This document shows, in pieces, positions 33,917-42,709 of a stretch of 64,000 nucleotides of DNA. Below the pieces are notes generated by a model, which was given only the letters and a program-made list of their open reading frames with translations, searched no databases and was not told the origin of the DNA. Every line of letters begins with the position of its first letter. Position 1 is the stretch's first letter. The DNA is from DASXRA01 sp963737425. GTDB taxonomy: Bacteria > Actinomycetota > Actinomycetes > Mycobacteriales > Jatrophihabitantaceae. A program made the position numbers and the translations under genes. The stretch is taken from the NCBI GenBank assembly GCA_963737425.1, contig CAVTSX010000010.1, positions 1,054,001 to 1,118,000 of the forward strand. Direction: 5' to 3'.

Positions 33917-34423
33917 CTATTCGAGCGTCGCGAGTATGCGCTGCGCCAGCTGCAGCGTTGATTCCTGCCACACGACCAGCCGCACCGCGCAGCTCGCGTC
34001 GCCCAGGGCCTTGATCGCGATCTGCAGCGCATCGTCGACCGGCCAGCCGTAGGCACCTGACGAGATCAGCGGGAACGCGACGGATGTCGCACCCAGCTGC
34101 GCCGCGACCCGCAGGGCCTCTACGTAGCACGAACGCAGCGTGTCGCTGCAATCCGACGCGGGTGCGTAGACCGGCCCGACGGTATGGATCACCCACCGCG
34201 CCGGCAGCTGGCCCGCTGTGGTCGCCACGGCAGATCCGGCCGGGAGCCCGTTGCGGTAGCTACCCGCGCGCAGCTCGCGGCACGCGGCGAGTACCGCCGG
34301 ACCGCCGCGCCGGTGGATCGCGCCGTCGACACCGCCACCGCCGAGCAGCGACGAGTTCGCCGCATTCACAATGGCGTCGACGCGCTGCTCGGTGATATCG
34401 CCCTGGATCAGCTCAAGCGACAT
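33917..34423 (-). CDS. Macrodomain protein (O-acetyl-ADP-ribose deacetylase type)
   Basis: This is a 168-residue stand-alone macrodomain. LELIQGDITEQRVDAIVNAANSSLLGGGGVDGAIHRRGG is, in several pieces, the classic ADP-ribose-binding loop 1 region (GDIT, NAAN, GGGVDGAIH). The second loop is AFPLISSGAYGWP. This arrangement fits the MacroD-type hydrolases that remove ADP-ribose or deacetylate O-acetyl-ADP-ribose. ATG 34423 overlaps the MFS stop by 11 bp and has GGAGG at 12 nt. Coupling to a transporter gene gives no clear clue to role. Confidence 0.93.
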   Translation of the reverse strand: MSLELIQGDITEQRVDAIVNAANSSLLGGGGVDGAIHRRGGPAVLAACRELRAGSYRNGLPAGSAVATTAGQLPARWVIHTVGPVYAPASDCSDTLRSCYVEALRVAAQLGATSVAFPLISSGAYGWPVDDALQIAIKALGDASCAVRLVVWQESTLQLAQRILATLE

Positions 34424-35660
34424 GGTCTGATGATGCCTCCTGCACGCTCGCCTCGGTGATGCCTGCGACGTGGCCGGTCTCGGGCGCGACCAGGACGAGG
34501 CCGACCGGTGCGGCCACGATCGCCGCCGCCACGCCGAATGCCGCGCCGTACCCGTGCGAATCGGCGAGCCACCCGGCCACCACCGGACCAGCGACCGTGC
34601 CGGCGTCACCTGCCATCTGGTACGTCGCGACGACCGTTCCGCCGCGCCCGCCCACGACGTCGCCGAGAATGGCACCTGAGGCCACCGACAGGGCCGCGCC
34701 CGACACTCCAAGCAGTGCCATTGCCGCGATCAGACCGCCGGCGTTCGGAACGAGGGGCAGGCTCACCAGGCCCGCGGCGCCGACGAGCAGGCCGAGCAGC
34801 AGCACCGGCCGGCGGCCCGACGTGTCGGCCCGCTTGCCGAACGGCAGCAGCAGGGCACCGCTGACGACACTCAGCGTGAAGAAGCCGAGGTAGGTCCACA
34901 TCGTGCTCAGCTCCAGGCGGTCGACGACGAACAGCGGCACCATGGCCGACCGCGCTCCGACCACGGCCCAGTCCTCGGCGAGATTGCTCGTCAGTGCGGC
35001 GAGGTAGGCACGGCTGCGCAGGGCGGTTCGCAGGTCGAGGGTCGAGCCCCTCGAGGTCTGCCGCGCAGCCAGCTCACTGTGGCGCAGCGCGCCGAGCGCG
35101 ATCACGCCGGCGACGACCAGGGTGCCCGCGTACAGGAAGAACGGCGCGCGCAGCGACCAGGCCGCGACGACACCAAGCGCCGGCCCGCCGATGGCACCGA
35201 GCAGGAATCCGCCGGCGAACACGCCTTGCGCGCGCCCGCGCAGGTGGCCCGGCGTGACCCGGATGAGCAGGCTGGACGCGCTGACACTGAACATGATCGA
35301 ACCGACGCCGCCGACGCCCCGCAGCACGAGCAGTTGCCAGTAGTCACCGGCCAATCCCGCCAGCAGGCTCGACACCGAGACGATGCCGATACCGACGGCG
35401 AGCATCAGTCGCTCGCCGAACGCGTTCACCAGGCGCCCGGTGAACGGGGCTGCGATGAGGCGCGCCGCGGCAAAGGCGCTGATCACGCCGCTGGCAGCGG
35501 TCTTGCTGACGCCGAATTGCCGGGCGAACAGCGGGATCGCCGGAGCGACGACACCGAAACCGACTGCCACCATGAACGCGACGGCGGCGAGCGCGGTGAC
35601 CTCGGTGGGTAGCTCTCGGAGGAATCCGCGCCGCAGGCTCAGTCGCACCCGACAAATCAT
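34413..35660 (-). CDS. MFS transporter
   Basis: This drug/metabolite proton antiporter-like protein has 415 residues and about twelve membrane segments. MFS loop motif A appears as FTGRLVNAFGERLML in the first half and GKRADTSGRRPVL in the second. The large glycine content and antiporter-type GGVGSIMFSVSASSLLI helix suggest a multidrug-type permease. The ATG at 35660 has a weak GGCAGG site. It lies 50 bp downstream of the Rrf2 gene and overlaps the macrodomain gene. Its substrate is unknown. Confidence 0.9.
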   Translation of the reverse strand: MICRVRLSLRRGFLRELPTEVTALAAVAFMVAVGFGVVAPAIPLFARQFGVSKTAASGVISAFAAARLIAAPFTGRLVNAFGERLMLAVGIGIVSVSSLLAGLAGDYWQLLVLRGVGGVGSIMFSVSASSLLIRVTPGHLRGRAQGVFAGGFLLGAIGGPALGVVAAWSLRAPFFLYAGTLVVAGVIALGALRHSELAARQTSRGSTLDLRTALRSRAYLAALTSNLAEDWAVVGARSAMVPLFVVDRLELSTMWTYLGFFTLSVVSGALLLPFGKRADTSGRRPVLLLGLLVGAAGLVSLPLVPNAGGLIAAMALLGVSGAALSVASGAILGDVVGGRGGTVVATYQMAGDAGTVAGPVVAGWLADSHGYGAAFGVAAAIVAAPVGLVLVAPETGHVAGITEASVQEASSDHVA

Positions 35661-35710
35661 GCCTGCCAGGGCCGACGCCCCTCCGTGCCCCGGCGCCCTG
35701 AGCGGCACGG

Positions 35711-36166
35711 TCAGCGTGGTAACCAGGCGTCGGGCGCGTCGACCATGCGCTTGACGTGCGCGGGCAACTTGCCGGTCAGCACGTGCTGCAGGCTGGTCTC
35801 ATCGAGCACGCGGCGCAACGACGCGCGCACAGCAACCCACACCTCTGGCAGGTGCTCGGCCACACCGGTATATACGGTCTCGTGCGGGCGCAGCCCGCGG
35901 ACTTCGGCGAGCGGGCCGTCGACGGCCCGGATGATCTGGCCGAGCATGACCTCCGTCGCCGGGCGCGCCAGGGCGTAGCCACCCTCGGCACCGCGCTGGC
36001 TACGAACCAGGCCGGCTCGACGCAGTTCGCCCAGGATCGCCTCGACGAACTTCCGGGGCAGTTTCTGCTCGGTGATGATCACCTCGATCTTGACCAGATC
36101 GGGGGCGCGCGACGCCAGGCCGAGCAGCGCGCGCACCGCGTAGTCCGTCTTCGCCGAGATCTCCAC
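35711..36166 (-). CDS. Rrf2 family transcriptional regulator without Fe-S cysteines
   Basis: This is a 151-residue winged-helix regulator. EISAKTDYAVRALLGLA and the recognition region LPRKFVEAILGELRRAGLVRSQRGAEGGYALA are typical Rrf2. The three cysteines that hold an Fe-S cluster in IscR/NsrR are missing, as in CymR, the sulfur regulator of Bacillus. GTG 36166 has AAGGA upstream; the ATG at 36187 would place that site inside the gene. It lies directly downstream of the sulfate importer operon on the same strand, so control of sulfur uptake is a reasonable inference. Confidence 0.9.
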   Translation of the reverse strand: MEISAKTDYAVRALLGLASRAPDLVKIEVIITEQKLPRKFVEAILGELRRAGLVRSQRGAEGGYALARPATEVMLGQIIRAVDGPLAEVRGLRPHETVYTGVAEHLPEVWVAVRASLRRVLDETSLQHVLTGKLPAHVKRMVDAPDAWLPR

Positions 36167-36222
36167 GCCCGCATCCTTGCAAATCATCTAGGAATTGCGA
36201 GCATGGCCCGCCGCTCCCCGAG

Positions 36223-36266
36223 TTGTCATACCCAGCGCGACCCACCGAACGCCGAAGGTATGACAA
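36223..36266. promoter_or_regulatory. Spaced inverted repeat between cysA and the Rrf2 gene
   Basis: TTGTCATACC (36223-36232) and GGTATGACAA (36257-36266) are perfect 10-bp complements 24 nt apart. They lie after the cysA stop and 57 bp or more before the Rrf2 start. They could be paired operator half sites for the Rrf2 protein or a long-loop hairpin ending the sulfate operon. No T-run follows. Confidence 0.4.
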
Positions 36267-36286
36267 GTCGCGAGGCTTGGGAGGAG

Positions 36287-37246
36287 CTAGCTCACGGCAA
36301 GCGTGGATGCGTCGTGCGCCGGGCGCAGCCAGACCGTGCGCTGCGGCCGCAGATCGAGCGCGTCGGCCTGGCCGCGGGTGAGTTGTACCCACGGCTCGCT
36401 CCCGCCCGACCGCAGTTCGGCGCGGACCTCGAAGCCGATCCGAACCAGACGCACCACTTCGGCCCGAACCGCGCCGACGCTCTCGGCGGCTAGCACCTCG
36501 ATGTCGTGCGGTCGAACGAGGTGCCCGTTCAGCCGGGTGACCGGCCCGAGAAAGCCCATCACGAAGTCGTTGGCGGGGTGGTCGTAGAGGTCGTTCGGCG
36601 AGCCGGTCTGCTCGATCCGCCCGTTGTTGATCACGACGATCTCATCGGCGACCTCGAGTGCCTCTTCCTGGTCATGGGTCACGAAGACCGTCGTGACGTG
36701 CACCTCGTCGTGCAGGCGGCGCAGCCAGTCACGCAGTTCCTTGCGCACCTTGGCATCCAGAGCGCCGAATGGCTCGTCGAGCAACAACACCTTCGGCTCG
36801 ACGGCGAGCGCGCGGGCCAGTGCCATGCGTTGCCGCTGGCCGCCGGACAGCTGCGAGGGCAACCGGTCGGCGAACTGGTCCAGATGGACGAGGTCGAGGA
36901 GTTCGTGCACGCGGTCACGGATCTCGGCCTTGGGACGTTTGCGAATCTCCAGGCCGAACGCCACATTGCGGAAGACCGAGAGGTGCTTGAACGCCGCGTA
37001 GTGCTGAAAGACGAATCCGACGTTGCGCCGCTGGGCCGGGATTCCCGTCGCCTCGACGTCATCGATGTGCACGGTGCCGGCGTCTGGTTCCTCGAGGCCG
37101 CCGATGATCCGAAGCAGCGTCGACTTGCCTCCGCCGCTCGGCCCGAGCAGCGCGGTCAGTCGGCCGCTGTCGACGTCGAGGTCGACGTCGTCGAGCGCGA
37201 CGAAATCGCCGAATCTCTTGCTGATGTTGTGCGCCGAAATCCCCAT
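36287..37246 (-). CDS. cysA: Sulfate/thiosulfate ABC importer ATP-binding protein
   Basis: This is the ATPase of the sulfate importer. It has Walker A GPSGGGKST at residues 35-43, signature LSGGQRQRMALARAL and Walker B VLLLDEPFGALD. A C-terminal TOBE-like domain (about 240-319) begins RLNGHLVRPHDIEV, the CysA pattern. The length is 319 residues. ATG 37246 overlaps the cysW stop by 4 bp, so the last three genes are translationally coupled. It ends the operon sbp-cysT-cysW-cysA. Confidence 0.95.
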   Translation of the reverse strand: MGISAHNISKRFGDFVALDDVDLDVDSGRLTALLGPSGGGKSTLLRIIGGLEEPDAGTVHIDDVEATGIPAQRRNVGFVFQHYAAFKHLSVFRNVAFGLEIRKRPKAEIRDRVHELLDLVHLDQFADRLPSQLSGGQRQRMALARALAVEPKVLLLDEPFGALDAKVRKELRDWLRRLHDEVHVTTVFVTHDQEEALEVADEIVVINNGRIEQTGSPNDLYDHPANDFVMGFLGPVTRLNGHLVRPHDIEVLAAESVGAVRAEVVRLVRIGFEVRAELRSGGSEPWVQLTRGQADALDLRPQRTVWLRPAHDASTLAVS

Positions 37247-38118
37247 CAGCGGTCTTCCCTCGGTCGGATCAACGAAATCAGGACGATGCAGATCGCCGAC
37301 ACGGCGATCAGCATGATGGACAGCTGATAGGCACCGGGCTCGAACTGCTCGGCCCGCTCGTCGACGACCAGCGTCAGAGTCTGCGTCTGCCCGCTGATGT
37401 TGCCGGACACGACGCGAACGGCGCCGAACTCGCCCAGCGAGCGGGCGACGCTCAGCACGACGCCGTACGCGAGCGCCCACTTGACCGTCGGCAGCGTGAT
37501 GCGCCGCAGTCGCTGCAGCGCATTGGCGCCGAGCGAGCGCGCCGCCTGGTCCTGCTCGATGCCCTCCTCCTCGAGGACGGGCAATACCTCGCGCACGACG
37601 AGCGGCAGCGAGACGAACGCGGTGGCGAGCACCATTCCTGGCGTGGAGAAGATGACCTGGATGCCGGCGTTCTGCAGCGCGGTGCCGAACCAGCCAGTGG
37701 TCCAGCCGAAGACGAGAACCAGCGCAAGGCCCACCACGATGGGCGATATCGACACCGGGACGTCGATGAGGACGTTGAGCGCGGACCGTCCGGGGAACCG
37801 GTACCGCGCGAGCAGAAGCGCGACGCCGACACCGAAGACTGTGTTGAGGAGGACGGCGATGCCGGCGACCTCGAACGTCACGCGATAGGCGTGCATCGCA
37901 TCCGCCGAAGTGATCGCGTCCCAGAACGCGCTGCCCCCTTGCTCGATCGTGCGCCACCCGATCACGACCAGCGGCATCAGCACGAGAGCGGCCACGTAGC
38001 CGATCGCGACGGCCCGCAGCGCGTACTTGACGGTGTGCCGCCGGCGCTTCGACCGACGTGGCGCACCCGGTGCCACGACCCGAGTTACCGGGCGTGCCTC
38101 GATGAGGTCGTTAGCCAC
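37246..38118 (-). CDS. cysW: Sulfate ABC importer permease CysW
   Basis: This is one of two membrane subunits that form the sulfate channel. The 290-residue protein has about six membrane segments and a basic N-terminus. The EAA-type loop contacting CysA is ARSLGANALQRLRRITLPT. SGNISGQTQTLTLVV near the end is typical of CysW. GTG 38118 overlaps cysT by 8 bp and the stop overlaps cysA by 4 bp. Function depends on the neighbouring CysT, CysA and binding protein. Confidence 0.94.
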   Translation of the reverse strand: MANDLIEARPVTRVVAPGAPRRSKRRRHTVKYALRAVAIGYVAALVLMPLVVIGWRTIEQGGSAFWDAITSADAMHAYRVTFEVAGIAVLLNTVFGVGVALLLARYRFPGRSALNVLIDVPVSISPIVVGLALVLVFGWTTGWFGTALQNAGIQVIFSTPGMVLATAFVSLPLVVREVLPVLEEEGIEQDQAARSLGANALQRLRRITLPTVKWALAYGVVLSVARSLGEFGAVRVVSGNISGQTQTLTLVVDERAEQFEPGAYQLSIMLIAVSAICIVLISLIRPREDR

Positions 38119-38965
38119 GACGCGCCGCCCGCCGTTGCACCGTGCCGAGCAGCGCCAGCACGATCACGCTGATCAGCAGCAGCACGGTCGACACCGCCGC
38201 GGCGCCGGCGAAGTCGCTGTCCTGGATCTGCCCGTAGACATACTGCGACGCAACCGAGGTCTTCGCCTGCCCCCCGGAGATCAGCAGCACGGACCCGTAC
38301 TCGCCCATCGCCCGGCCGAACGCCAGTGCCGAGCCCGACGCGATCGCCGGCGCCAGCGTGGGCAGCAGGATCCGGCGAAACGTCGTCAACGGCCCGGCAC
38401 CGAGTGAGGCGGCCGCCTGCTCGACCTCCGAGTCGAGCGCGAGCAGCACCGGCTGCACCGTGCGCACGACGAACGGCAACGTGACGAACAGCAGCGCAAC
38501 CAGGACACCGGGGCGGGTGGCAAACCAGTTCAGGCCGATCGGGCTGTGCTGGCCGTAGAGGGTGAGCAGCACGAGTCCGGCGACGATCGTGGGCAACGCG
38601 AAGGGGATGTCGATGACGGCATCGACGACCCGCTTGCCCGGAAAGCTGTCGCGAACCAGCACCCACGCGATCAGGGTGCCCATGACCGCGTTGATCGCGC
38701 CGACGGCGATCGCACTCAGCACGGTGAGACGGATCGCGGCCAGTGCCGCGGGACTGGTGACGGCATCCCAGAATCCGGACCAGCCGCCGCCGATGCCCTT
38801 GACGACCACCGCGGCGAGCGGCAGCAGCACGAGCAGGCTCAGCCACAGCACCGCCACGCCGAGTCCGGTGCCGGACAGGGCGCCCAGCCGGACGCGGTCC
38901 GAGGAGGCCGATCGCGCAGGCCGTCGCGCGCCTTCGCCGACCGCGACCGGTTGTGCGACGGTCAT
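38111..38965 (-). CDS. cysT: Sulfate ABC importer permease CysT
   Basis: This is the second permease subunit, with 284 residues and about six membrane segments. The family motif SFPGKRVVDAVIDIPFALPTIVAGL is visible in pieces (VDIPFALPT-type) along with the coupling loop ASLGAGPLTTFRRILLPTL. ISGGQAKTSVASQYVYGQI is a typical CysT segment. The start ATG overlaps the sbp stop by 4 bp (ATGA). It is placed between the binding protein and CysW, as in standard cys operons. Confidence 0.94.
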   Translation of the reverse strand: MTVAQPVAVGEGARRPARSASSDRVRLGALSGTGLGVAVLWLSLLVLLPLAAVVVKGIGGGWSGFWDAVTSPAALAAIRLTVLSAIAVGAINAVMGTLIAWVLVRDSFPGKRVVDAVIDIPFALPTIVAGLVLLTLYGQHSPIGLNWFATRPGVLVALLFVTLPFVVRTVQPVLLALDSEVEQAAASLGAGPLTTFRRILLPTLAPAIASGSALAFGRAMGEYGSVLLISGGQAKTSVASQYVYGQIQDSDFAGAAAVSTVLLLISVIVLALLGTVQRRAARRG

Positions 38966-39981
38966 CCGGAGCCGCTCTCGATCTTGGTGACGATGCCGTC
39001 CTTCTTGTCGAAGTACTTCTTGTTCACTGCGTCCCAGCCGCCGAGATCGGCGATCGTCACCAGGTGCTTGACGGCCGGGAACGGGTCGGCCGGATCGTTG
39101 GCCCCCGCTACCGTGCTGGGCTTGACCCCGCCGAGCACCGGGCGGTAGCCGTGGGCCGCGAAGATTCGCTGTCCGGCAGCACCTTCGACGAACGCCAGGA
39201 AATCCTTCGCCGATTGCGGTGCCGACTTCGTCACCGCAGCGGGATTCTCGATCAGGATCGACTCGTCCGGGACGATGTAGTCGAGCGCCTGACCTTTCTG
39301 CCGCGCCGAAATCGCCTCGTTCTCGTAGGAGATGAGCACATCGCCGGTGCCGTTGAGGAACGTCGTGGTGGCAGTCGAACCACTCGCCGGTTTGCTGACG
39401 ACATTGGCGAAGAACTTCTTCAGGAAGTCCTGCGCCCGGGCGTCGTCACCGCCGTCGGCGAGCACATGTGTATACGCGGCAAGGATGTTCCACTTCGCCG
39501 ATCCGGACGAGCCAGGATCGGGCGTGACGATCTTGATTCCCGGCCGGGCGAGATCGTCCCACCCGGATATGTGCTTCGGGTTGCCCTTGCGCACCGCGAT
39601 GACGACGACGGAATCGGAGACGAGCCCTTTCGTCGGACCGCTGTTCCAGTCGCTGCTGACGAACCTTGGGACCAACTTGGTCAGGTCGGGTTCGAGCGAG
39701 AAGGCGACATAGTCGGCCTCCTGACCGTTGGACACTGCCTGGCTCTGCGTACCGCTCGGCCCGTAGGACGAGCCCCACTTCACGCCCTTGCCTTGCGGCG
39801 TCTGGTCGAAGGCCTGCTGCAACGCGTCGTAGGCGGGCTTGGGAACCGAGTACGCGATGAGTGAGAGCGACTTGCCATCCGACGCCTTGGCCGACGAACA
39901 GCCCGCCGCGCCAATCGCCGCGAGTGCTGCCACGGTCAGCAACGCGACCCGGGTTCGGCCGAGCGGGGTGCCAGGCGTCAT
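38962..39981 (-). CDS. sbp: Sulfate-binding lipoprotein
   Basis: This extracytoplasmic substrate-binding protein delivers sulfate or thiosulfate to CysTWA. The 339-residue product starts with a lipoprotein signal ending in IGAAGCSS, so Cys28 is the predicted lipid anchor. The mature domain has the sulfate-binding protein signatures YDALQQAF and FLNGTGDVLISYENEA, and the anion-pocket segment PDPGSSGSAKWNILAAY. ATG 39981 has GGAGGG 12 nt upstream. A promoter GAGACA-N17-TATTGT lies at 40040-40068. It is the first gene of the operon. Confidence 0.95.
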   Translation of the reverse strand: MTPGTPLGRTRVALLTVAALAAIGAAGCSSAKASDGKSLSLIAYSVPKPAYDALQQAFDQTPQGKGVKWGSSYGPSGTQSQAVSNGQEADYVAFSLEPDLTKLVPRFVSSDWNSGPTKGLVSDSVVVIAVRKGNPKHISGWDDLARPGIKIVTPDPGSSGSAKWNILAAYTHVLADGGDDARAQDFLKKFFANVVSKPASGSTATTTFLNGTGDVLISYENEAISARQKGQALDYIVPDESILIENPAAVTKSAPQSAKDFLAFVEGAAGQRIFAAHGYRPVLGGVKPSTVAGANDPADPFPAVKHLVTIADLGGWDAVNKKYFDKKDGIVTKIESGSG

Positions 39982-40039
39982 CGGTTGTCCATCCCTCCGG
40001 CCTTGTCGACCGATGCAGGTATCTCCATCGACTTAGAAG

Positions 40040-40068
40040 ACAATACTGGACGAGCGGCCCCGTGTCTC
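40040..40068 (-). promoter_or_regulatory. Promoter of the sulfate importer operon
   Basis: On the minus strand GAGACA (40063-40068), a 17-nt spacer and TATTGT (40040-40045) form a sigma-70-like promoter about 60 bp upstream of the sbp start. It lies between the pnp terminator and sbp. The placement is good; the sequence match is moderate. Confidence 0.5.
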
Positions 40069-40093
40069 GGGCGAACTTTCCCGCACAGACAAG

Positions 40094-40125
40094 GACGGGC
40101 GGGGAGCCGAAGCTCCCCGCCCGTC
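40094..40125 (-). terminator. Intrinsic terminator of pnp
   Basis: A perfect 14-bp stem (GACGGGCGGGGAGC and its complement) closes a TTCG tetraloop on the minus strand and is followed by CCTTGTCT. It lies 51 bp after the pnp stop. The stable UUCG loop and T-bearing tail make this the clearest terminator in the window. Confidence 0.9.
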
Positions 40126-40175
40126 TCAGGTTGCGATACCCGACGCGCGCTCCCGCGCGGTCAGGCTCGCGCTGC

Positions 40176-42434
40176 TCAGGCCTCCGTGGCCTCCGTGGCC
40201 TCCGTGGCCTCCGTGGCTGCCTCGGCGCTGACCGGCGCCGCACCGTCGGCATCCTCACGTACCAGCACCAGGCTGATCTTGCCGCGCTGATCGATGTCGG
40301 CAATCTCGACCTGCAGCTTGTCGCCGACCTTCACCACGTCCTCGACCTTGCCGATGCGCTTGCCCTGGCCGAGTTTGCTGATGTGCACCAGCCCGTCCTT
40401 GCCGGGAACCAACGACACGAACGCGCCGAACGCAGCCGTCTTGACGACGGTGCCCAGGAAGCGCTCGCCGACCTTGGGCATCTGCGGGTTGGCGATCGCG
40501 TTGATCTTGTCGACGGCCGCCTGCGCCGACAGGCCGTCGGCAGCGCCGACGTAGATCGTGCCGTCGTCCTCGATCGTGATCTCGGCGCCGGTCTCGTCCT
40601 GGATGCCGTTGATCATCTGACCCTTCGGGCCGATGACCGCACCGATCTTGTCGACCGGGATCTTCACGACCGTGACGCGCGGCGCGAACGGGCTCATCTC
40701 GTCCGGGCCGTCGATGGCCTCGGCCATGACGTCGAGGATGTGCAGGCGAGCATCACGAGCCTGCTTGAGCGCGGCCGCGAGCACCTCGGACGGGATGCCG
40801 TCGAGCTTCGTGTCGAGCTGCAGCGCGGTGACGAACTCCTTGGTGCCGGCGACCTTGAAGTCCATGTCGCCGAACGCATCCTCGGCGCCGAGGATGTCGG
40901 TGAGCGCGACGTACTCGGTCTCACCGGAGTCCGAAGCGTCAGATATCAAGCCCATCGCGATGCCGGCCACCGGCGCCTTCAGCGGCACGCCGGCGTTGAG
41001 CAGGGCGAGCGTCGAGGCGCACACCGAGCCCATCGACGTCGAGCCGTTGGAGCCGAGCGCCTCGGACACCTGCCGGATCGCGTACGGGAAGGCGTCACGG
41101 TCAGGCAACACCGGGAGCAGCGCGCGCTCGGCCAGCGCACCGTGACCGATCTCGCGCCGCTTGGGCGAGCCGACCCGGCCGGTCTCACCGGTCGAGTAGG
41201 GCGGGAAGTTGTAGTTGTGCATGTAGCGCTTGGTGCGCTGCGGCGAGAGCGTGTCGAGCTTTTGCTCCATGCCGAGCATGTTCAGCGTGGTGACGCCGAG
41301 GATCTGCGTCTCGCCCCGCTCGAACAATGCCGAGCCGTGCACCCGCGGAACGACCTCGACCTCGGCCGAAAGCGTGCGGATGTCGGTGAGGCCGCGACCG
41401 TCGATGCGGACCTTCTCGCGCAGGATGCGCTGGCGGACGAGCTTCTTCGTCAGCGCGCGATACGCGGGGCTGATCTCCTTCGCGCGATCTTCGAACTGCG
41501 GCCCGAGGTTCTGCTTCGCGAGTTCCTTGAGCCGGTCGAGCTCGGACTCTCGCTGCTGCTTGTCGGCGATGGTGAGCGCCTGGGCCAACGGCTCGGCCAC
41601 CTCACTGCTCACGGCCTCGAGAACCTCGTCGCTGTAGTCCGGGAACACCGGGAACTCGACGGTGGGCTTGGCCGCCACCTTCGCGAGCTCGGCCTGCGCC
41701 CGGCACAGCTCGGCGATGAACGGTTTCGCCGCCTCGAGGCCCTCGGCTACGACCTCCTCCGTCGGACGGGTGGCGCCGCTCGCGAGCAGCTCGACCGTGC
41801 CCTCGGTGGCCTCGGCCTCGACCATCATGATCGCGACATCGCCGGAGTCGAGCACTCGTCCGGCCACGACCATGTCGAAGGTCGCCTGCTCGAGCTGCGA
41901 GTGGTTCGGGAACGCGACCCACTGGCCTTCGATCAGCGCGACGCGGGTGGCGCCGATCGGGCCGCTGAACGGCAGGCCGGACAGCTGCGTCGACGCCGAC
42001 GCGGCATTGATCGCGACCACGTCGTAGACGTGGTCGGGGTTGAGCGCCATGATCGTGACGACGACCTGGACCTCGTTGCGCAGACCTTTGACGAACGACG
42101 GGCGAAGTGGGCGGTCGATCAGCCGGCAGGTGAGGATCGCGTCCTCGCCAGGACGTCCCTCGCGACGGAAGAACGAGCCGGGGATGCGCCCGGCCGCGTA
42201 CATCCGCTCCTCGACGTCGACGGTCAGCGGGAAGAAGTCGAACTGCTCCTTGGGCGACTTTCCGGCCGTGGTCGCCGACAACAGCATCGTGTCGTCGTCG
42301 AGATAGGCGACGACCGAACCGGCCGCCTGCCGAGCCAACCGGCCGGTCTCGAACCGGACGGTGTGGGTGCCGTACTTGCCGTTGTCGATGGTCGCCACAG
42401 TTTCGTGCACTGCATTTTCGTTGGACTCCGTCAC
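40176..42434 (-). CDS. pnp: Polyribonucleotide nucleotidyltransferase (PNPase)
   Basis: PNPase degrades RNA phosphorolytically and, in actinobacteria, also adds 3' tails. The 752-residue protein has two RNase PH domains joined by a helical linker, then KH (GAVIGPKGQMINGIQDETG, about residue 600) and S1 (GERFLGTVVKTAAFGAFV) domains. The extreme C-terminus is an Ala-Thr-Glu repeat tail encoded by four copies of a 9-bp unit (40179-40214). GTG 42434 has AGAGGGG 8 nt upstream. It follows rpsO, the nearly universal order. A hairpin and a TTGACA element lie in between. Confidence 0.97.
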   Translation of the reverse strand: MTESNENAVHETVATIDNGKYGTHTVRFETGRLARQAAGSVVAYLDDDTMLLSATTAGKSPKEQFDFFPLTVDVEERMYAAGRIPGSFFRREGRPGEDAILTCRLIDRPLRPSFVKGLRNEVQVVVTIMALNPDHVYDVVAINAASASTQLSGLPFSGPIGATRVALIEGQWVAFPNHSQLEQATFDMVVAGRVLDSGDVAIMMVEAEATEGTVELLASGATRPTEEVVAEGLEAAKPFIAELCRAQAELAKVAAKPTVEFPVFPDYSDEVLEAVSSEVAEPLAQALTIADKQQRESELDRLKELAKQNLGPQFEDRAKEISPAYRALTKKLVRQRILREKVRIDGRGLTDIRTLSAEVEVVPRVHGSALFERGETQILGVTTLNMLGMEQKLDTLSPQRTKRYMHNYNFPPYSTGETGRVGSPKRREIGHGALAERALLPVLPDRDAFPYAIRQVSEALGSNGSTSMGSVCASTLALLNAGVPLKAPVAGIAMGLISDASDSGETEYVALTDILGAEDAFGDMDFKVAGTKEFVTALQLDTKLDGIPSEVLAAALKQARDARLHILDVMAEAIDGPDEMSPFAPRVTVVKIPVDKIGAVIGPKGQMINGIQDETGAEITIEDDGTIYVGAADGLSAQAAVDKINAIANPQMPKVGERFLGTVVKTAAFGAFVSLVPGKDGLVHISKLGQGKRIGKVEDVVKVGDKLQVEIADIDQRGKISLVLVREDADGAAPVSAEAATEATEATEATEA
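40179..40214. repeat. Four tandem 9-bp repeats at the end of pnp
   Basis: GGCCTCCGT occurs four times in perfect tandem at the last codons of pnp, encoding a repeated Thr-Glu-Ala triplet. Being in frame, changes in copy number would only alter the length of the C-terminal tail. Confidence 0.9.
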
Positions 42435-42709
42435 GGAGTTCCCCTCTCGTACGCCGGCAGGCACCCTGCCTGCCGGATCCGCGCCGGGGCGCACGCGACG
42501 TAGGAGCGGTTCACCAGTCGGGGGCCGGTCTTCGATCGAAGCGGCTGGGTCTCTGGGCTACGCCAGCGAACCCGGCCACCACTACCGAGGACCGGCGACC
42601 TGGGCGGGAACGGCCTCGCGGCGGGCGCTTGCGCGCACCGGCGGTGGTTATTCGGTTGTCAACTTGCGAAACGGGGAGCGGTCCGGACCGGACCACTCCC
42701 CGTGGCGGG
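42435..42709. other. rpsO-pnp intercistronic region
   Basis: There is no gene in these 275 bp. A long imperfect hairpin at 42671-42703 (8-bp plus 7-bp arms) lies just after rpsO, followed on the minus strand by TTTCG. Next to it TTGACA (42657-42662, minus strand) could be a -35 element for a pnp promoter. The -10 expected at the usual spacing is GC-rich and unconvincing. Confidence 0.5.
42671..42703 (-). terminator. Hairpin downstream of rpsO
   Basis: ACGGGGAG/CTCCCCGT arms and inner GGTCCGG/CCGGACC arms pair with one mismatch between them. The hairpin begins 7 bp after the rpsO stop. It may be an attenuator between rpsO and pnp or, by analogy with E. coli, a processing site for the pnp message. 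Confidence 0.6.

Noticed and set aside
39861..42503. 880-codon plus-strand open frame across pnp and sbp
   Set aside because: It is a reverse-strand shadow of pnp, a well-conserved gene. No domain is recognisable.
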